DNA of 64,000 bases from Bog-473 sp964457065 (GCA_964457065.1 CAYWDQ010000003.1:1-64000), one strand, 5' to 3'; shown: positions 15,762 through 25,034, counted from the first letter of the stretch. Translations and numbers: made by a program. The notes: generated by a model from the sequence alone, not told the origin.

Positions 15762-16631
15762 GTGGAGCAACCCGCCGGCGCTGCGCTGCAGCGCTGGAGG
15801 CTCCTGATCGCCTACGACGGTGCGGCCTTCCGGGGCTTCGCCGTGCAGCCCGAGGTCCCGTCGGTGGCCGGCGCGCTGCGCCTGGCCCTCGAGCGCACGG
15901 CACGCATGGGCGGGCCGCCGCAGGTCACCTGCGCCGGCCGCACCGACGCCGGGGTGCACGCCCGCGGGCAGGTCGTCCACGTCGACCTGCCGGACATCCC
16001 CTACGACGGGCCCGGGCTGGCCCGGGCGCTCAACCGCCAGCTCGCCCCCGAGGTGGTCGTGCGCCGGGCTGAACCGGTCGGGCCCGAATTCGACGCCCGC
16101 CGCTCCGCCACCGGCCGCACCTACCGCTACCTGGTCTGGAACGCGCCCGCCCCCGACCCGCTGCTGGCGCCCCTGGCCTGGCACGTGCGCGACCACCTGG
16201 ACCTCGGCTCCATGCGCACCGCCTCCGACGTGCTGCTCGGCACCCACGACTTCCGGTCCTTCTGCCGCCGGCCCCCGGGGACGGACCCCGCCGAGCCGAT
16301 CGTGCGCCGGGTGAGCAGGGCCCGCTGGAGCGTCGACGAGGGGCCCGAGGCGACCGACGCCCGCGGCGAGGGCGAGGCGCGGCTCCTGCGCTTCGAGATC
16401 GAGGCCGGGGCCTTCTGCCACCAGATGGTGCGCTCCCTGGTGGCCAGCCTGGTCGAGGTCGGCCGGGGCCGGGAGAACGCCGCCGGCCTCATGGAGCGCC
16501 TGCGGGCCGCCACCCGCCACCGCATGGCCGATCCCGCGCCCGCCCACGGGCTGTGCCTCGTCTCGGTGGCCTACGGGGGCCTCGAGGGGGGCGGGCAGGG
16601 CGGTCCGGCCGCCGGAGCCGGTCCGGCCTGA
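15762..16631 (+). CDS. truA: tRNA pseudouridine(38-40) synthase
   Basis: TruA isomerises U38-40 in tRNA anticodon arms. The catalytic Asp is in TCAGRTDAGVHARGQVVH. Other family blocks are IAYDGAAFRGFAVQP, RSATGRTYRYLVWN, LLGTHDFRSFCRR and GAFCHQMVRSLV. Length is 289 residues including a Gly/Ala-rich C-terminus. The GTG start is 2 nt after rplQ, so it is probably cotranscribed with the alpha operon, as in many actinobacteria. Confidence 0.95.
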   Translation: MEQPAGAALQRWRLLIAYDGAAFRGFAVQPEVPSVAGALRLALERTARMGGPPQVTCAGRTDAGVHARGQVVHVDLPDIPYDGPGLARALNRQLAPEVVVRRAEPVGPEFDARRSATGRTYRYLVWNAPAPDPLLAPLAWHVRDHLDLGSMRTASDVLLGTHDFRSFCRRPPGTDPAEPIVRRVSRARWSVDEGPEATDARGEGEARLLRFEIEAGAFCHQMVRSLVASLVEVGRGRENAAGLMERLRAATRHRMADPAPAHGLCLVSVAYGGLEGGGQGGPAAGAGPA

Positions 16632-16652
16632 GGGGGCGGCGGCCCGCCCGGA

Positions 16653-16671
16653 GGGGAGCGGCTTGCTCCCC
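16653..16671 (+). terminator. GC-rich hairpin after truA
   Basis: GGGGAGC, a 5-nt loop, then GCTCCCC. There is no T-run after it. It may end the truA transcript, and the -35 of the rplM promoter lies in its right arm. Confidence 0.4.
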
Positions 16672-16691
16672 CTCTCCAGGCGCCCTATCCT
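16663..16691 (+). promoter_or_regulatory. promoter of rplM-rpsI
   Basis: TTGCTC (16663-16668), a 17-bp spacer, and TATCCT (16686-16691) match a vegetative sigma promoter. The expected leader to GTG 16782 is about 85 nt and contains the inverted pair GGCTC / GAGCC around a GC core at about 16700-16722. It could be a plain leader or an autoregulatory r-protein leader. Confidence 0.6.
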
Positions 16692-16781
16692 GGTAGATCG
16701 GCTCGCGGGATCCCCGGGAGCCCTGAGCCCGCTCTCCGAGGCGTGCGCTCGTTCACCACGCGGAAGCGAAAGATCGGTCTT

Positions 16782-17231
16782 GTGCGCACATTTTCACCGA
16801 AGGTCACCGAGATCCAGCGAACCTGGTACGTCGTCGACGCCGATGGCCTCGTGCTCGGCCGCCTCGCCTCGTCCGTGGCCGCCATCCTGCGCGGCAAGCA
16901 CCGCCCCTACTTCGCACCGCACGTCGACACCGGCGACCACGTGATCGTGGTCAACGCCGACAAGGTGGTGCTCACCTCGAGCAAGGCCGAGGCCAAGATG
17001 GCCTACCGCCACAGCGGCTACCCCGGCGGCCTCCGGGCCACCAGCTACGCCGAATTGTTGGAGGAGCACCCCGACGAGCTGATCCGGCGCTCGGTGCGCG
17101 GCATGCTGCCGAAGAACACCCTCGGCCGCCAGATGCTGGGCAAGCTCCAGGTCTACGCCGGCCCGGATCACCCCCACGCCGCCCAGAAGCCCGAGCCTCT
17201 CGAACTGCCCGAGGCCCGCCGGGCCGGCTGA
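16782..17231 (+). CDS. rplM: 50S ribosomal protein L13
   Basis: L13 is an early 50S assembly protein. I chose GTG 16782 because the product then starts VRTFSPKVTEIQRTWYVVDA, the normal actinobacterial N-terminus (149 residues). The longer frame from 16743 adds 13 basic residues with no family support. Conserved blocks are VLGRLASSVAAILRGKHRPY, YRHSGYPGGLR, RGMLPKNTLGRQMLGKLQVY. It pairs with rpsI after 33 nt. Confidence 0.95.
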   Translation: MRTFSPKVTEIQRTWYVVDADGLVLGRLASSVAAILRGKHRPYFAPHVDTGDHVIVVNADKVVLTSSKAEAKMAYRHSGYPGGLRATSYAELLEEHPDELIRRSVRGMLPKNTLGRQMLGKLQVYAGPDHPHAAQKPEPLELPEARRAG

Positions 17232-17264
17232 GCCCGCGCACCAAGGAAGGACACCACCACCGCA

Positions 17265-17657
17265 ATGCCCGTACCACTGAGCCAGACCACCGGTCGCCGC
17301 AAGCAGGCGGTCGCGCGCGTCCGCTTCCGCCCCGGCCAGGGCGCCATCACCGTCAACAAGCTTCCGATCGAGAAGTACTTCACCTCGGCGACGCACCGCA
17401 TGCTCGTGACCGAGCCGCTGCGCGTGACCAACACGGCGGAGTCCTACGACATCGAGGCCACGATCGACGGAGGCGGGATCTCGGGCCAGGCCGGCGCCAT
17501 GCGCCTCGGCATCGCGCGCAGCCTCTGCGAAATGGATCCCGAGCTCCGTGGCGCGCTCAAGCGCTCGGGCCTCCTCACGCGCGACGCGCGGGAGAAGGAG
17601 TCCAAGAAGTACGGCCTGAAGAAGGCCCGCAAGGCGCCGCAGTACTCCAAGCGGTAG
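17265..17657 (+). CDS. rpsI: 30S ribosomal protein S9
   Basis: The C-terminal tail of S9 reaches the P-site tRNA. Blocks seen are TGRRKQAVARVRFRPGQGAI, GGGISGQAGAMRLGIARSL, LLTRDAREKESKKYGLKKAR and the terminal PQYSKR. Length is 130 residues. AAGGAAGG precedes the ATG. It ends the translation block; glmM follows after 14 nt. Confidence 0.98.
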   Translation: MPVPLSQTTGRRKQAVARVRFRPGQGAITVNKLPIEKYFTSATHRMLVTEPLRVTNTAESYDIEATIDGGGISGQAGAMRLGIARSLCEMDPELRGALKRSGLLTRDAREKESKKYGLKKARKAPQYSKR

Positions 17658-17671
17658 CAAGCGAAACGCGA

Positions 17672-19042
17672 ATGGCGCCGGCCCGCTTCGGCACCGATGG
17701 CGTGCGCGGGGTCGCGAACGAGGAGCTGACCGCCGAGCTGGCGCTCGCCCTCGGACGTGCCACCGCCCGTGTCCTCCCCGCCCCGACCTTCGTCGTCGGG
17801 CGCGACACGCGGCGCTCCGGGCCGCTCCTCCAGGCTGCCTTCTCGGCGGGCCTGGCCACCGAAGGGGCCGACGTCGTCGACCTGGGCGTCCTGCCGACCC
17901 CCGGTGTCGCTGCGGTGGCCGAGCAACGCAAGGCGCCCGGCGCCGTCATCTCGGCTTCGCACAATCCCTTCGGTGACAACGGCATCAAGCTGTTCAGCCG
18001 CTTCGGCACGAAGCTGCCCACCGATGTGGAGTGCGAGATAGAGCGTGAGCTCGACGGCGTGCTCAGCGACCCCGACCGCCCACCGCGGCGCCCCACGGGC
18101 CACGGCGTGGGTCGGATCGCGACGGACCCGGGCGCGATCGAGGTGTACCGGCACCACCTGCTGGCGGTGACGGAGGGCCGCCGCCTCGACGGCCTGCGCA
18201 TCGTCATCGACTGCGCCAACGGCGCGGCCAGCGAGATCGCACCCTGGGTGCTCGCCGAGCTCGGCGCGTGGGTCACGGCGTTGCACGACTCGCCCGACGG
18301 GGACAACATCAACGAACGGTGCGGCTCGACGGACCCGGCCCAGCTCTCGCTCGCCGTGGTGGAGCACCAGGCAGACATCGGCCTGGCGCTCGACGGCGAC
18401 GCCGACCGGGTCATCGCGGTCGACCACACCGGCAGCATCATCGACGGCGACGCGCTCCTGGCGCTCTTCGCCCTCGACCTCGCCGAGCGGGGGCGGCTGG
18501 CCGGCAACACGGTCGCCGTCACCGTCATGACGAACCTGGGCTTCCGCCTGGCCATGGAGGGCCGCGGCATCGCCGTGCGCGAGACCGACGTGGGGGACCG
18601 CCACGTGCTGGCCGCCCTCGACGCCGACGGGCTGAGCCTGGGCGGCGAGCAGTCGGGCCACATCATCTTCCGCTCGCTGTCGACCACCGGCGACGGCATC
18701 CTCACCGGCATCGCGCTGGCCGACCTGGTGCTGCGGGCGGGCCGCTCCCTGGCCGGCCTCTCGGTGGGGCTGGTCGAGCGGGTGCCCCAGCGCCTGGTCA
18801 ACGTGCCCGTCTCCCAGCCCGAGCGGCTGGCCGACTGCGCCGAGGTGTGGGAGGCCGTGGTGAAGGCCGAGGCCGAGCTCGGCCACGAGGGCCGGGTGCT
18901 GCTGCGCCCGAGCGGCACCGAGCCGGTGGTGCGGGTGATGGTCGAGGCGCGGGCCGAAACCCAGGCCGACGCGGTGGCCGCCCGGCTCGCCGGCGTCGTG
19001 GAGGCCGTGCTGGGACAGATCGAGCCGCAGGCGCCCAGGTAG
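17672..19042 (+). CDS. glmM: phosphoglucosamine mutase
   Basis: Converts glucosamine-6-P to glucosamine-1-P for UDP-GlcNAc and peptidoglycan. It starts FGTDGVRGVANEELT after four residues. The phosphoserine loop is ISASHNPFGDNGIKLF (about residue 97), the metal loop ALDGDADRVIAVD, the sugar loop GGEQSGHIIF, and the phosphate loop LRPSGTEPVVRVM. Length is 456 residues, normal for the family. Its neighbour glmS makes the substrate. Confidence 0.97.
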   Translation: MAPARFGTDGVRGVANEELTAELALALGRATARVLPAPTFVVGRDTRRSGPLLQAAFSAGLATEGADVVDLGVLPTPGVAAVAEQRKAPGAVISASHNPFGDNGIKLFSRFGTKLPTDVECEIERELDGVLSDPDRPPRRPTGHGVGRIATDPGAIEVYRHHLLAVTEGRRLDGLRIVIDCANGAASEIAPWVLAELGAWVTALHDSPDGDNINERCGSTDPAQLSLAVVEHQADIGLALDGDADRVIAVDHTGSIIDGDALLALFALDLAERGRLAGNTVAVTVMTNLGFRLAMEGRGIAVRETDVGDRHVLAALDADGLSLGGEQSGHIIFRSLSTTGDGILTGIALADLVLRAGRSLAGLSVGLVERVPQRLVNVPVSQPERLADCAEVWEAVVKAEAELGHEGRVLLRPSGTEPVVRVMVEARAETQADAVAARLAGVVEAVLGQIEPQAPR

Positions 19043-19053
19043 CCTGGTCCACT

Positions 19054-20895
19054 ATGTGCGGCATCATTGGCGTCACCGGCGAGGCCGACGCCGTGCCGCT
19101 CCTCCTCGGCGCCCTGCACCAGCTGGAGTACCGGGGCTACGACTCGGCCGGGGTGGCCATGGTGGTCGACGGGGGCGTCTGGAGGGCGCGGGCCGCCGGC
19201 GGGACCGAGTCGGTCGCCGCCCTCGCCGAGCTGACGCAGGACGCGCCCACCGGCCACGCCGCCGCCATCGGGCACACCCGGTGGGCGACCCACGGCAGCC
19301 CCACCGCCGAGAACGCCCACCCCCACGTCGACTGCACCGGACGCATCGCCCTCGTCCACAACGGGATCATCGAGAACCACGCCGAGCTGCGGGCGGAGCT
19401 CGTCGCCGGCGGGCACACCCTGACGTCGGCCACCGACACGGAGGTCATGGCCCACCTGATTGAGCAGGGGATGGCCGCCGGCGCGTCCCTGGCGGAGGCC
19501 ACCCGCGCCATGCTGCGCCGGGTGCGCGGCGCGTTCTCCATCGCCGTCATCTCCGCCGACGAGCCCGACACCATCGTCGCCGCCCGCCGCTCCACTCCAC
19601 TCGTGCTCGGGCTGGCCGACGGCATGGCGCTCTTGGCGTCGGACATCCCCGCCCTCATCGGCCACACCCGCCAGGTCTTCGCGCTCTCCGACGACGAGCT
19701 GGCCGTCCTCACTCCCGGGACGCTGACGGTGACCACGCTCGACGGGGCGGTGGTCGAGCCCGAGCGGCTCACGATCAGCTGGGACGTCGAGGCGGCCCAG
19801 AAGGGCGGCTACGAGGACTTCATGTCCAAGGAGATGCACGAGCAGCCGCTGGCCGTGGCGGACACGCTGCTGGACCGGCGTGGAACCGGCGGAGAGCTGA
19901 TCCTCGACGAGATGCGACTGAGCGCCGACGACCTGCGCCGCATCGACAAGGTCTTCATCGTCGCCTGCGGCTCCAGCTACCACGCCGCGCTCGTGGCCAA
20001 GTACGCCATTGAGCACTGGGTCAAGGTGCCGGCCGAGGTCGACATCGCGAGCGAGTTCCGCTACCGCGACCCGGTGCTGAACGAGCGCACGCTGTGTGTG
20101 GGTGTCTCCCAGTCCGGCGAGACGCTCGACACGTCCGAAGCGATGCGCGAGGCGAAGCGGCTCGGGGCCAAGGTGCTGGTGGTCTCCAACGTCGTCGACT
20201 CCTCCATGGCACGGGCGGCCGACGGTGTGCTCTACACGCGGGCGGGGCCCGAGATCGGCGTGGCGTCGACGAAGTGCCACCTGGCCCAGATCGTGGCGCT
20301 CGAGGTGCTCGGCCTGTACCTGGCGCAGATCCTCGGCACCCAGCCGGCGGCGGAGATCAACGAGATCCTCAACGCCATGGACGTGTTGCCGGGGCTGGTG
20401 AGCGAGGCGCTGTCCCGCGTCGGCGACGTCGACGACGTGGCGGCCAAGCTCACCGACGCCCGCGACTTCTTCTTCCTCGGGCGCCACGTCGGGTACCCCG
20501 TCGCGCTCGAGGGCGCGCTGAAGCTGAAGGAGCTGGCGTACCTGCGGGCGGAGGGCTACCCGGCCGGCGAGCTCAAGCACGGGCCGATCGCCCTCATTGA
20601 GCCGGGCACCGTGGTCGTCGGCATCGCGACCCGCAATCCACTGTGGGAGAAGATGCTGTCCAACATCGCCGAGGTGCGCAGCCGCGGTGCCACGGTCGTG
20701 CTGGTGGCCGACGACGGCGACGACGAGTCGGCCGCCGCGGCGGACCACGTGCTCTGGGTCCCCCCGACCTACCCGCTCCTCGCGCCGGTGGTCGGCGTGG
20801 TGCCGCTGCAACAGCTGGCCTACCGGTTGGCCCGCCTGCACGGGCACGACCCTGACCGCCCGCGCAACCTGGCCAAGACGGTGACCGTCGAGTGA
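19054..20895 (+). CDS. glmS: glutamine-fructose-6-phosphate aminotransferase (isomerizing)
   Basis: First committed step to UDP-GlcNAc: fructose-6-P + Gln to glucosamine-6-P. ATG 19054 puts the catalytic Cys at position 2 (MCGIIGVTG), as required after Met removal. The N-terminal Ntn amidotransferase domain (1-~240) has LEYRGYDSAGVAM and GHTRWATHG. Two SIS domains follow (FIVACGSSYHAALVAKY, VGVSQSGETLDT). The end RPRNLAKTVTVE is typical. Length is 613 residues. TAGCCT at 19040-19045 is a possible near-leaderless -10. Confidence 0.97.
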   Translation: MCGIIGVTGEADAVPLLLGALHQLEYRGYDSAGVAMVVDGGVWRARAAGGTESVAALAELTQDAPTGHAAAIGHTRWATHGSPTAENAHPHVDCTGRIALVHNGIIENHAELRAELVAGGHTLTSATDTEVMAHLIEQGMAAGASLAEATRAMLRRVRGAFSIAVISADEPDTIVAARRSTPLVLGLADGMALLASDIPALIGHTRQVFALSDDELAVLTPGTLTVTTLDGAVVEPERLTISWDVEAAQKGGYEDFMSKEMHEQPLAVADTLLDRRGTGGELILDEMRLSADDLRRIDKVFIVACGSSYHAALVAKYAIEHWVKVPAEVDIASEFRYRDPVLNERTLCVGVSQSGETLDTSEAMREAKRLGAKVLVVSNVVDSSMARAADGVLYTRAGPEIGVASTKCHLAQIVALEVLGLYLAQILGTQPAAEINEILNAMDVLPGLVSEALSRVGDVDDVAAKLTDARDFFFLGRHVGYPVALEGALKLKELAYLRAEGYPAGELKHGPIALIEPGTVVVGIATRNPLWEKMLSNIAEVRSRGATVVLVADDGDDESAAAADHVLWVPPTYPLLAPVVGVVPLQQLAYRLARLHGHDPDRPRNLAKTVTVE

Positions 20896-21311
20896 GCCCG
20901 ATCGTCGGCGTCGGGGTCGACGCGGTCGACGTGGCGCGGTTCCGCCGCCTGCTCGACCGCCGCCCGCGTTTCGCGGCGCGTTGCTTCACCGCATCCGAGC
21001 AGTCCGACGCGACCGGATCGGCCGACGTGGCCCAGAGCCTGGCGGCGCGCTTCGCCGCCAAGGAGGCGGTCATGAAGGCGCTGGGCACCGGCATCGGCGG
21101 CTTCGCTTTGACTGACGTCGAGGTCCGCCGGACGACGGGGACGGGCGCCACCCGCAACGCCCCCTTCCTCGTGCTCCACGGCACCGCCGCCGAGCTGGCC
21201 GGCGCCCAGGGCGCGGGTCGGTTCCACCTCTCGCTGACCCACACCGACGGAGTGGCCATCGCGTTCGTCGTCGCCGAGCGGGCGCGGGCAACCTCGTGCG
21301 CCCCGTCCTGA
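20892..21311 (+). CDS. acpS: holo-[acyl-carrier-protein] synthase
   Basis: Transfers 4'-phosphopantetheine from CoA to ACP. Both Mg/CoA motifs are present: VGVDAVDVARFRRLLDR at the start and LAARFAAKEAVMKALGTGIG (cut to its core) near residue 60. The C-terminus has FHLSLTHTDGVAIAFVVAE. Length is 139 residues. GTG 20892 overlaps the glmS stop by 4 nt (GTGA), and the 3' end overlaps the next gene by 16 nt. Confidence 0.95.
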   Translation: MSPIVGVGVDAVDVARFRRLLDRRPRFAARCFTASEQSDATGSADVAQSLAARFAAKEAVMKALGTGIGGFALTDVEVRRTTGTGATRNAPFLVLHGTAAELAGAQGAGRFHLSLTHTDGVAIAFVVAERARATSCAPS

Positions 21312-22714
21312 CCCGCGACGAGATGCGGGCCGCCGACGCGGCGGCCCTGGACGCGGTCCCCCACGAGACCCTGGTGGCCCGCGCCGGCACGGCGGTGGCC
21401 CATGCCGCGCTGCGGATGCTGGGCGGCGCCTACGGCCGGCACATCGTGGTGGTGGCCGGCAAGGGCAGCAACGGCGCCGACGGGAGGGTCGCCGCCTCGG
21501 TGCTGGCCCGGCGGGGGGCGCGGGTGCGTGTCCTCGAGGCCGCCGACGCGCCGGGCGCGATGGTGCTGCCGCCCTGTGACCTCGTCGTCGACGGCGCCTA
21601 CGGCACCGGGTTCCGGGGCTCCTACGACGCCCCGGCCGCGCGCGCCGGTGCACGGGTGCTCGCCATCGACATCCCCTCCGGCGTCGACGCCGACAGCGGC
21701 GAGGCGCCCGGGGACGCCGTGCAGGCCGACCGCACCGTGACCTTTGCCGCGCTGAAGCCCGGGCTGCTCCAGGGCGACGGGCCGCGCCTGAGCGGCACGG
21801 TAGAGGTGGCCGACATCGGGATCGGGTTCCCCACGCCGCGGGCACTCCTCGTCGAGGACGCCGATGTCGCCGCACTGCTGCCGGCACGGCCCCGCCAGGT
21901 CAACAAGTGGACGAACGCCGTCGGCGTGGCGGCCGGCTCGGCGGGCATGGAGGGTGCCGCGATCCTGTGTACCCGGGGCGCCATGGCCGCCGGTGCGGGC
22001 ATGATCCGGCTGGGCTCGCCCGGAGACCCTGCCGCTGCGTGGCCGACCGAGGTGGTGCGCATGCGCCTGCCGGCCGTCGGATGGACGGGCGCCTTCCTGG
22101 ACGCCACCGCCAAGTGCAAGGCCGTCGTCGTCGGGCCCGGGCTCGGCACCGGCGACGCCGTCGCCGGTGAGATCCGGGCCCTGCTGGCGGCCGTGCCCGT
22201 GCCGTTGGTGATCGATGCCGACGCGCTCACGGCGCTGGGTGACGCGGCGTCGGCGCGCACGCTGCTCGACGGGCGGCACGCCGCGAGCATCCTCACCCCA
22301 CACGACGGCGAGTACGCCCGCATCGCCGGCTCGCCGCCCGGCGGGGACCGCCTGGACGCGGCCCGCCGGCTGGCCGCCGCCACGGGTGCCGTGGTGTTGC
22401 TCAAGGGCCCCCTCACCGCCGTGGCCTCTCCCGCCGGCGCGGCTGCGGCGCCCGACGTGCTCCTGGCTGCCGCCGGTGGTCCCTCTCTGGCCACCGCCGG
22501 CAGCGGCGACGTCCTGTCGGGCATCATCGCGGCCTTCTGCGCCCGCGGGCTCGGCGCCTTCGAGGCGGCGGCGCTGGGCGCGCACGCGCACGGGCGGGCG
22601 GCGTCGCTGGGCCCGTCACAGGGCCTGGTGTCCGGCGAGCTGCCGGGCCTGCTCGCCGAGCTGCTGTCCTCGCTGCTCGAGCCGGACACCGGGGAAGGGG
22701 ACGTCGGTGGCTGA
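21296..22714 (+). CDS. nnr: bifunctional NAD(P)HX epimerase / ADP-dependent dehydratase
   Basis: Repairs hydrated NAD(P)H. The N-terminal half (about 1-210) is the YjeF_N epimerase with VVAGKGSNGADGRVAASVL and AIDIPSGVDADSGEAP. The C-terminal half (about 215-472) is a carbohydrate-kinase-like dehydratase with ILTPHDGEYARIAG and TAGSGDVLSGIIAAF. The fusion is common in bacteria. It overlaps acpS by 16 nt and alr by 8 nt. Which half is active was judged from motifs only. Confidence 0.93.
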   Translation: MRPVLTRDEMRAADAAALDAVPHETLVARAGTAVAHAALRMLGGAYGRHIVVVAGKGSNGADGRVAASVLARRGARVRVLEAADAPGAMVLPPCDLVVDGAYGTGFRGSYDAPAARAGARVLAIDIPSGVDADSGEAPGDAVQADRTVTFAALKPGLLQGDGPRLSGTVEVADIGIGFPTPRALLVEDADVAALLPARPRQVNKWTNAVGVAAGSAGMEGAAILCTRGAMAAGAGMIRLGSPGDPAAAWPTEVVRMRLPAVGWTGAFLDATAKCKAVVVGPGLGTGDAVAGEIRALLAAVPVPLVIDADALTALGDAASARTLLDGRHAASILTPHDGEYARIAGSPPGGDRLDAARRLAAATGAVVLLKGPLTAVASPAGAAAAPDVLLAAAGGPSLATAGSGDVLSGIIAAFCARGLGAFEAAALGAHAHGRAASLGPSQGLVSGELPGLLAELLSSLLEPDTGEGDVGG

Positions 22715-23951
22715 GGGCGCGCCGATGCGGCTCGTGGTGCCGGACCCCGCGGACGAGGACGCCGCCGTGACGATGGCCCAGGGGCGCTCGCGTCCGGCCT
22801 GGGCCGAGATCGACCTCGCCGCGGTGAGCCACAACGCCGCGGTGCTGGCGCGGCTCGTGGCGCCGGCCGAGCTCTGCGCCGTGGTGAAGGCCCACGGGTA
22901 CGGGCACGGAGGGCCCGCGGTGGCCCGCGCCGCTCTGGCCGGTGGTGCGCAGCGGCTCGCCGTGGCACTGGTCGACGAGGGCGTCGAGCTCCGCCGGCAC
23001 GGCGTCGACGCGCCCGTCCTGCTGTTGAGCGAGTGCGGCCTCGACGCCGTCGACACGGCGCTGGCCTATGCGCTCACGCCGACCCTCTACTCCGCCGACG
23101 CCATCGAGGCCTTCGGCGCCGGCGCCCGGGCGTCGGGCCGGCGCAGCGCGGTCCACGTCAAGGTCGACACCGGCATGCACCGGGTCGGCGTCGCGCCCGG
23201 GGAGCTGGCCGAGACCCTCGCCGCGGTGAGGCGCGAGCCCATGCTGGTCCTCGAGGGCATCTGGACGCACCTGCCGGTGGCCGACGGCGAGCACGCAGAG
23301 GACCGGGCGTACACCGAGGCGCAGCTCGGTCTCTTCGACCGGCTGGTCGCCGAACTGGCGACTGAGGGCGTGACCGCCCCCGTCCTGCACGCCGCCAACA
23401 CGGCGGCCGCCATCGCCTTCCCGCTCTCGCGCTACGACATGGTGCGCTGCGGCCTCGGACTCTACGGGTACCTGCCGGGCGGCACCGTGAAGGCCGCCTT
23501 CGACGCGCAGGCGGGTGGCGAGCGGCTGCGCCCGGCCATGTCGCTCAAGGCGCGCGTGGTCGCGGTGCGCACCTTGGAGGCAGGGGAGCGCCCCTCCTAC
23601 GGCCGGCTGCGCCCGCTACCGGCGCGCTCGCTGGTGGCGACGGTGCCCATCGGCTACGCCGACGGGGTGCCGCGGGCCCTCTTCGGCGCCGGCTACGAGG
23701 TGCTCATCGGGGGGGTCCGGCGCCCGCTGGCCGGAATGGTGACGATGGACCAGATCGTCGTCGACTGCGGCGGCGACCACTCGGTGCGCCCCGGGGACGA
23801 GGTCGTGCTGCTCGGCCGGCAGGGTGACGAAGCGGTCACGGCGGACGACTGGGCGGCCATGCTGGGGACGATCAGCTACGAGGTCGTGTGCGGCGTGGGC
23901 CCGCGGATGCCCCGGGTCCTTGTCAACCGCCCCGATGCGCCCGGTGCCTGA
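22707..23951 (+). CDS. alr: alanine racemase
   Basis: PLP enzyme making D-Ala for peptidoglycan. The PLP lysine is in CAVVKAHGYGHGG. The catalytic Tyr of the other half-site is in VPIGYADGVPRALF. The C-terminal beta domain has GMVTMDQIVVDCG. GTG 22707 overlaps the previous stop and follows GGGGAAGGGG at good spacing (414 residues). ATG 22725 and ATG 22773 are other possible starts. Order alr-UDG-tsaE-tsaB-rimI, each joined by short overlaps or gaps, suggests one transcript. Confidence 0.95.
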   Translation: MAEGAPMRLVVPDPADEDAAVTMAQGRSRPAWAEIDLAAVSHNAAVLARLVAPAELCAVVKAHGYGHGGPAVARAALAGGAQRLAVALVDEGVELRRHGVDAPVLLLSECGLDAVDTALAYALTPTLYSADAIEAFGAGARASGRRSAVHVKVDTGMHRVGVAPGELAETLAAVRREPMLVLEGIWTHLPVADGEHAEDRAYTEAQLGLFDRLVAELATEGVTAPVLHAANTAAAIAFPLSRYDMVRCGLGLYGYLPGGTVKAAFDAQAGGERLRPAMSLKARVVAVRTLEAGERPSYGRLRPLPARSLVATVPIGYADGVPRALFGAGYEVLIGGVRRPLAGMVTMDQIVVDCGGDHSVRPGDEVVLLGRQGDEAVTADDWAAMLGTISYEVVCGVGPRMPRVLVNRPDAPGA

Positions 23952-24516
23952 CGCCGACGTCCTCGAGCGCCTGCGCCTCACCGCGTCGACGTGCACCAGG
24001 TGCGCCCTCGCCGAGGGGCGGACCCAGGTCGTCTTCGGCGTGGGCGACCCCGGGGCCGACCTGCTCTTCGTGGGCGAAGGCCCCGGACGCGAGGAGGACC
24101 TGGCGGGGGAGCCGTTCGTCGGCCGCTCGGGCAAGCTGCTCGACCGCCTGATGTGGGAGGAGATCGGCCTCACCCGGGCCGAGTGCTACATCGCCAACGT
24201 GGTCAAGTGCCGGCCGCCCAACAACCGGGACCCGGCGCCCGGCGAGATCGAGGCGTGCCGCCCGTATCTCGCCGAGCAGATCTCCGTGATCGACCCCCTG
24301 GTCATCGTGACGCTCGGCAACTTCTCCACCAAGCTCCTGCTCCAGACGACACGGGGCATCCGCGAGCTGCGCGGCCAGGTATTCGAGCGCGGCCGGGCCC
24401 GCCTCGTCCCGACGTACCACCCCGCGTACGTGCTGCGGGCCGGCGGGGAGGCCATGGCCGAGATGCGGGCCGACCTCGTCCGGGCGAAGCGCCTCGTGGC
24501 GGCGGGCCGGGCGTGA
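23935..24516 (+). CDS. 4Fe-4S uracil-DNA glycosylase (family 4-like)
   Basis: Removes uracil from DNA in base-excision repair. The iron-sulfur ligands are CTRC near the N-terminus and the later pair in VVKCRPPNNRDPAPGEIEAC. Motif A is VGEGPGREEDLAGEPFVG (family 4 has GEAPG-ED). Motif B is PTYHPAYVLR. I chose ATG 23935 (193 residues, 17-nt overlap with alr). GTG 23944 is the alternative. Upstream codons in this frame are alr shadow. Confidence 0.93.
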   Translation: MRPVPDADVLERLRLTASTCTRCALAEGRTQVVFGVGDPGADLLFVGEGPGREEDLAGEPFVGRSGKLLDRLMWEEIGLTRAECYIANVVKCRPPNNRDPAPGEIEACRPYLAEQISVIDPLVIVTLGNFSTKLLLQTTRGIRELRGQVFERGRARLVPTYHPAYVLRAGGEAMAEMRADLVRAKRLVAAGRA

Positions 24517-25034
24517 CCTGGCCCGTCGAGCGCACGACCGACTCGCCGTCCGCCACGAGGGAGCTGGCCGGACGGCTGGCCCGCCTGTGCCGCGCCGGGG
24601 ACGTGGTGCTCCTGGTGGGCGACCTCGGCGCCGGCAAGACGGTCTTCGCCCAGGGGTTCGCTGCCGCACTCGGGGTGCCGGGCCCGGTGACCAGCCCGAC
24701 GTTCGCGCTGGTGCGCCACTACCGCTGCGGCGCGGGCAGCCCCGTGGGGGGCCTCATCCATGCCGACGTGTACCGCACGGGGTCGGTCGACGAGATCGCC
24801 GACCTGGCTCTGGCCGAGTTGGTCGAGGAGGATGCCGTCGCCGTCGTCGAATGGGGTGACCTGGCCGCGCCAGCGTTGGGGGAGAGCGCGCTCGAGGTGA
24901 CGCTGGCCGTCCCCGACGCGCTCGGGGCGCCCGAGCGGCGTGCCGTCTCGGTCGTGGGGAGGGGTCGCTGGGCCGAGCGGGCGGACGAGGTGGCCGACGT
25001 GCTGGCGCCCGTCCCCGAGCGGCGGGCACCGTGA
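24513..25034 (+). CDS. tsaE: tRNA t6A37 biosynthesis ATPase TsaE
   Basis: TsaE is the ATPase of the threonylcarbamoyl-adenosine complex with TsaB and TsaD. Walker A is VGDLGAGKTVFAQGF. The next conserved block is VTSPTFALVRHY, then IHADVYR and VEWGD. Length is 173 residues. GTG 24513 overlaps the glycosylase stop by 4 nt, and tsaB starts inside its stop. A longer upstream frame is only shadow. Confidence 0.95.
   Translation: MTWPVERTTDSPSATRELAGRLARLCRAGDVVLLVGDLGAGKTVFAQGFAAALGVPGPVTSPTFALVRHYRCGAGSPVGGLIHADVYRTGSVDEIADLALAELVEEDAVAVVEWGDLAAPALGESALEVTLAVPDALGAPERRAVSVVGRGRWAERADEVADVLAPVPERRAP

Noticed and set aside
17575..20847. A 1090-codon minus-strand open frame over glmM-glmS
   Set aside because: It is the antisense of two well-identified genes. 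In very GC-rich DNA such frames are frequent. Its translation is Arg/Gly/Val low complexity with no domain.
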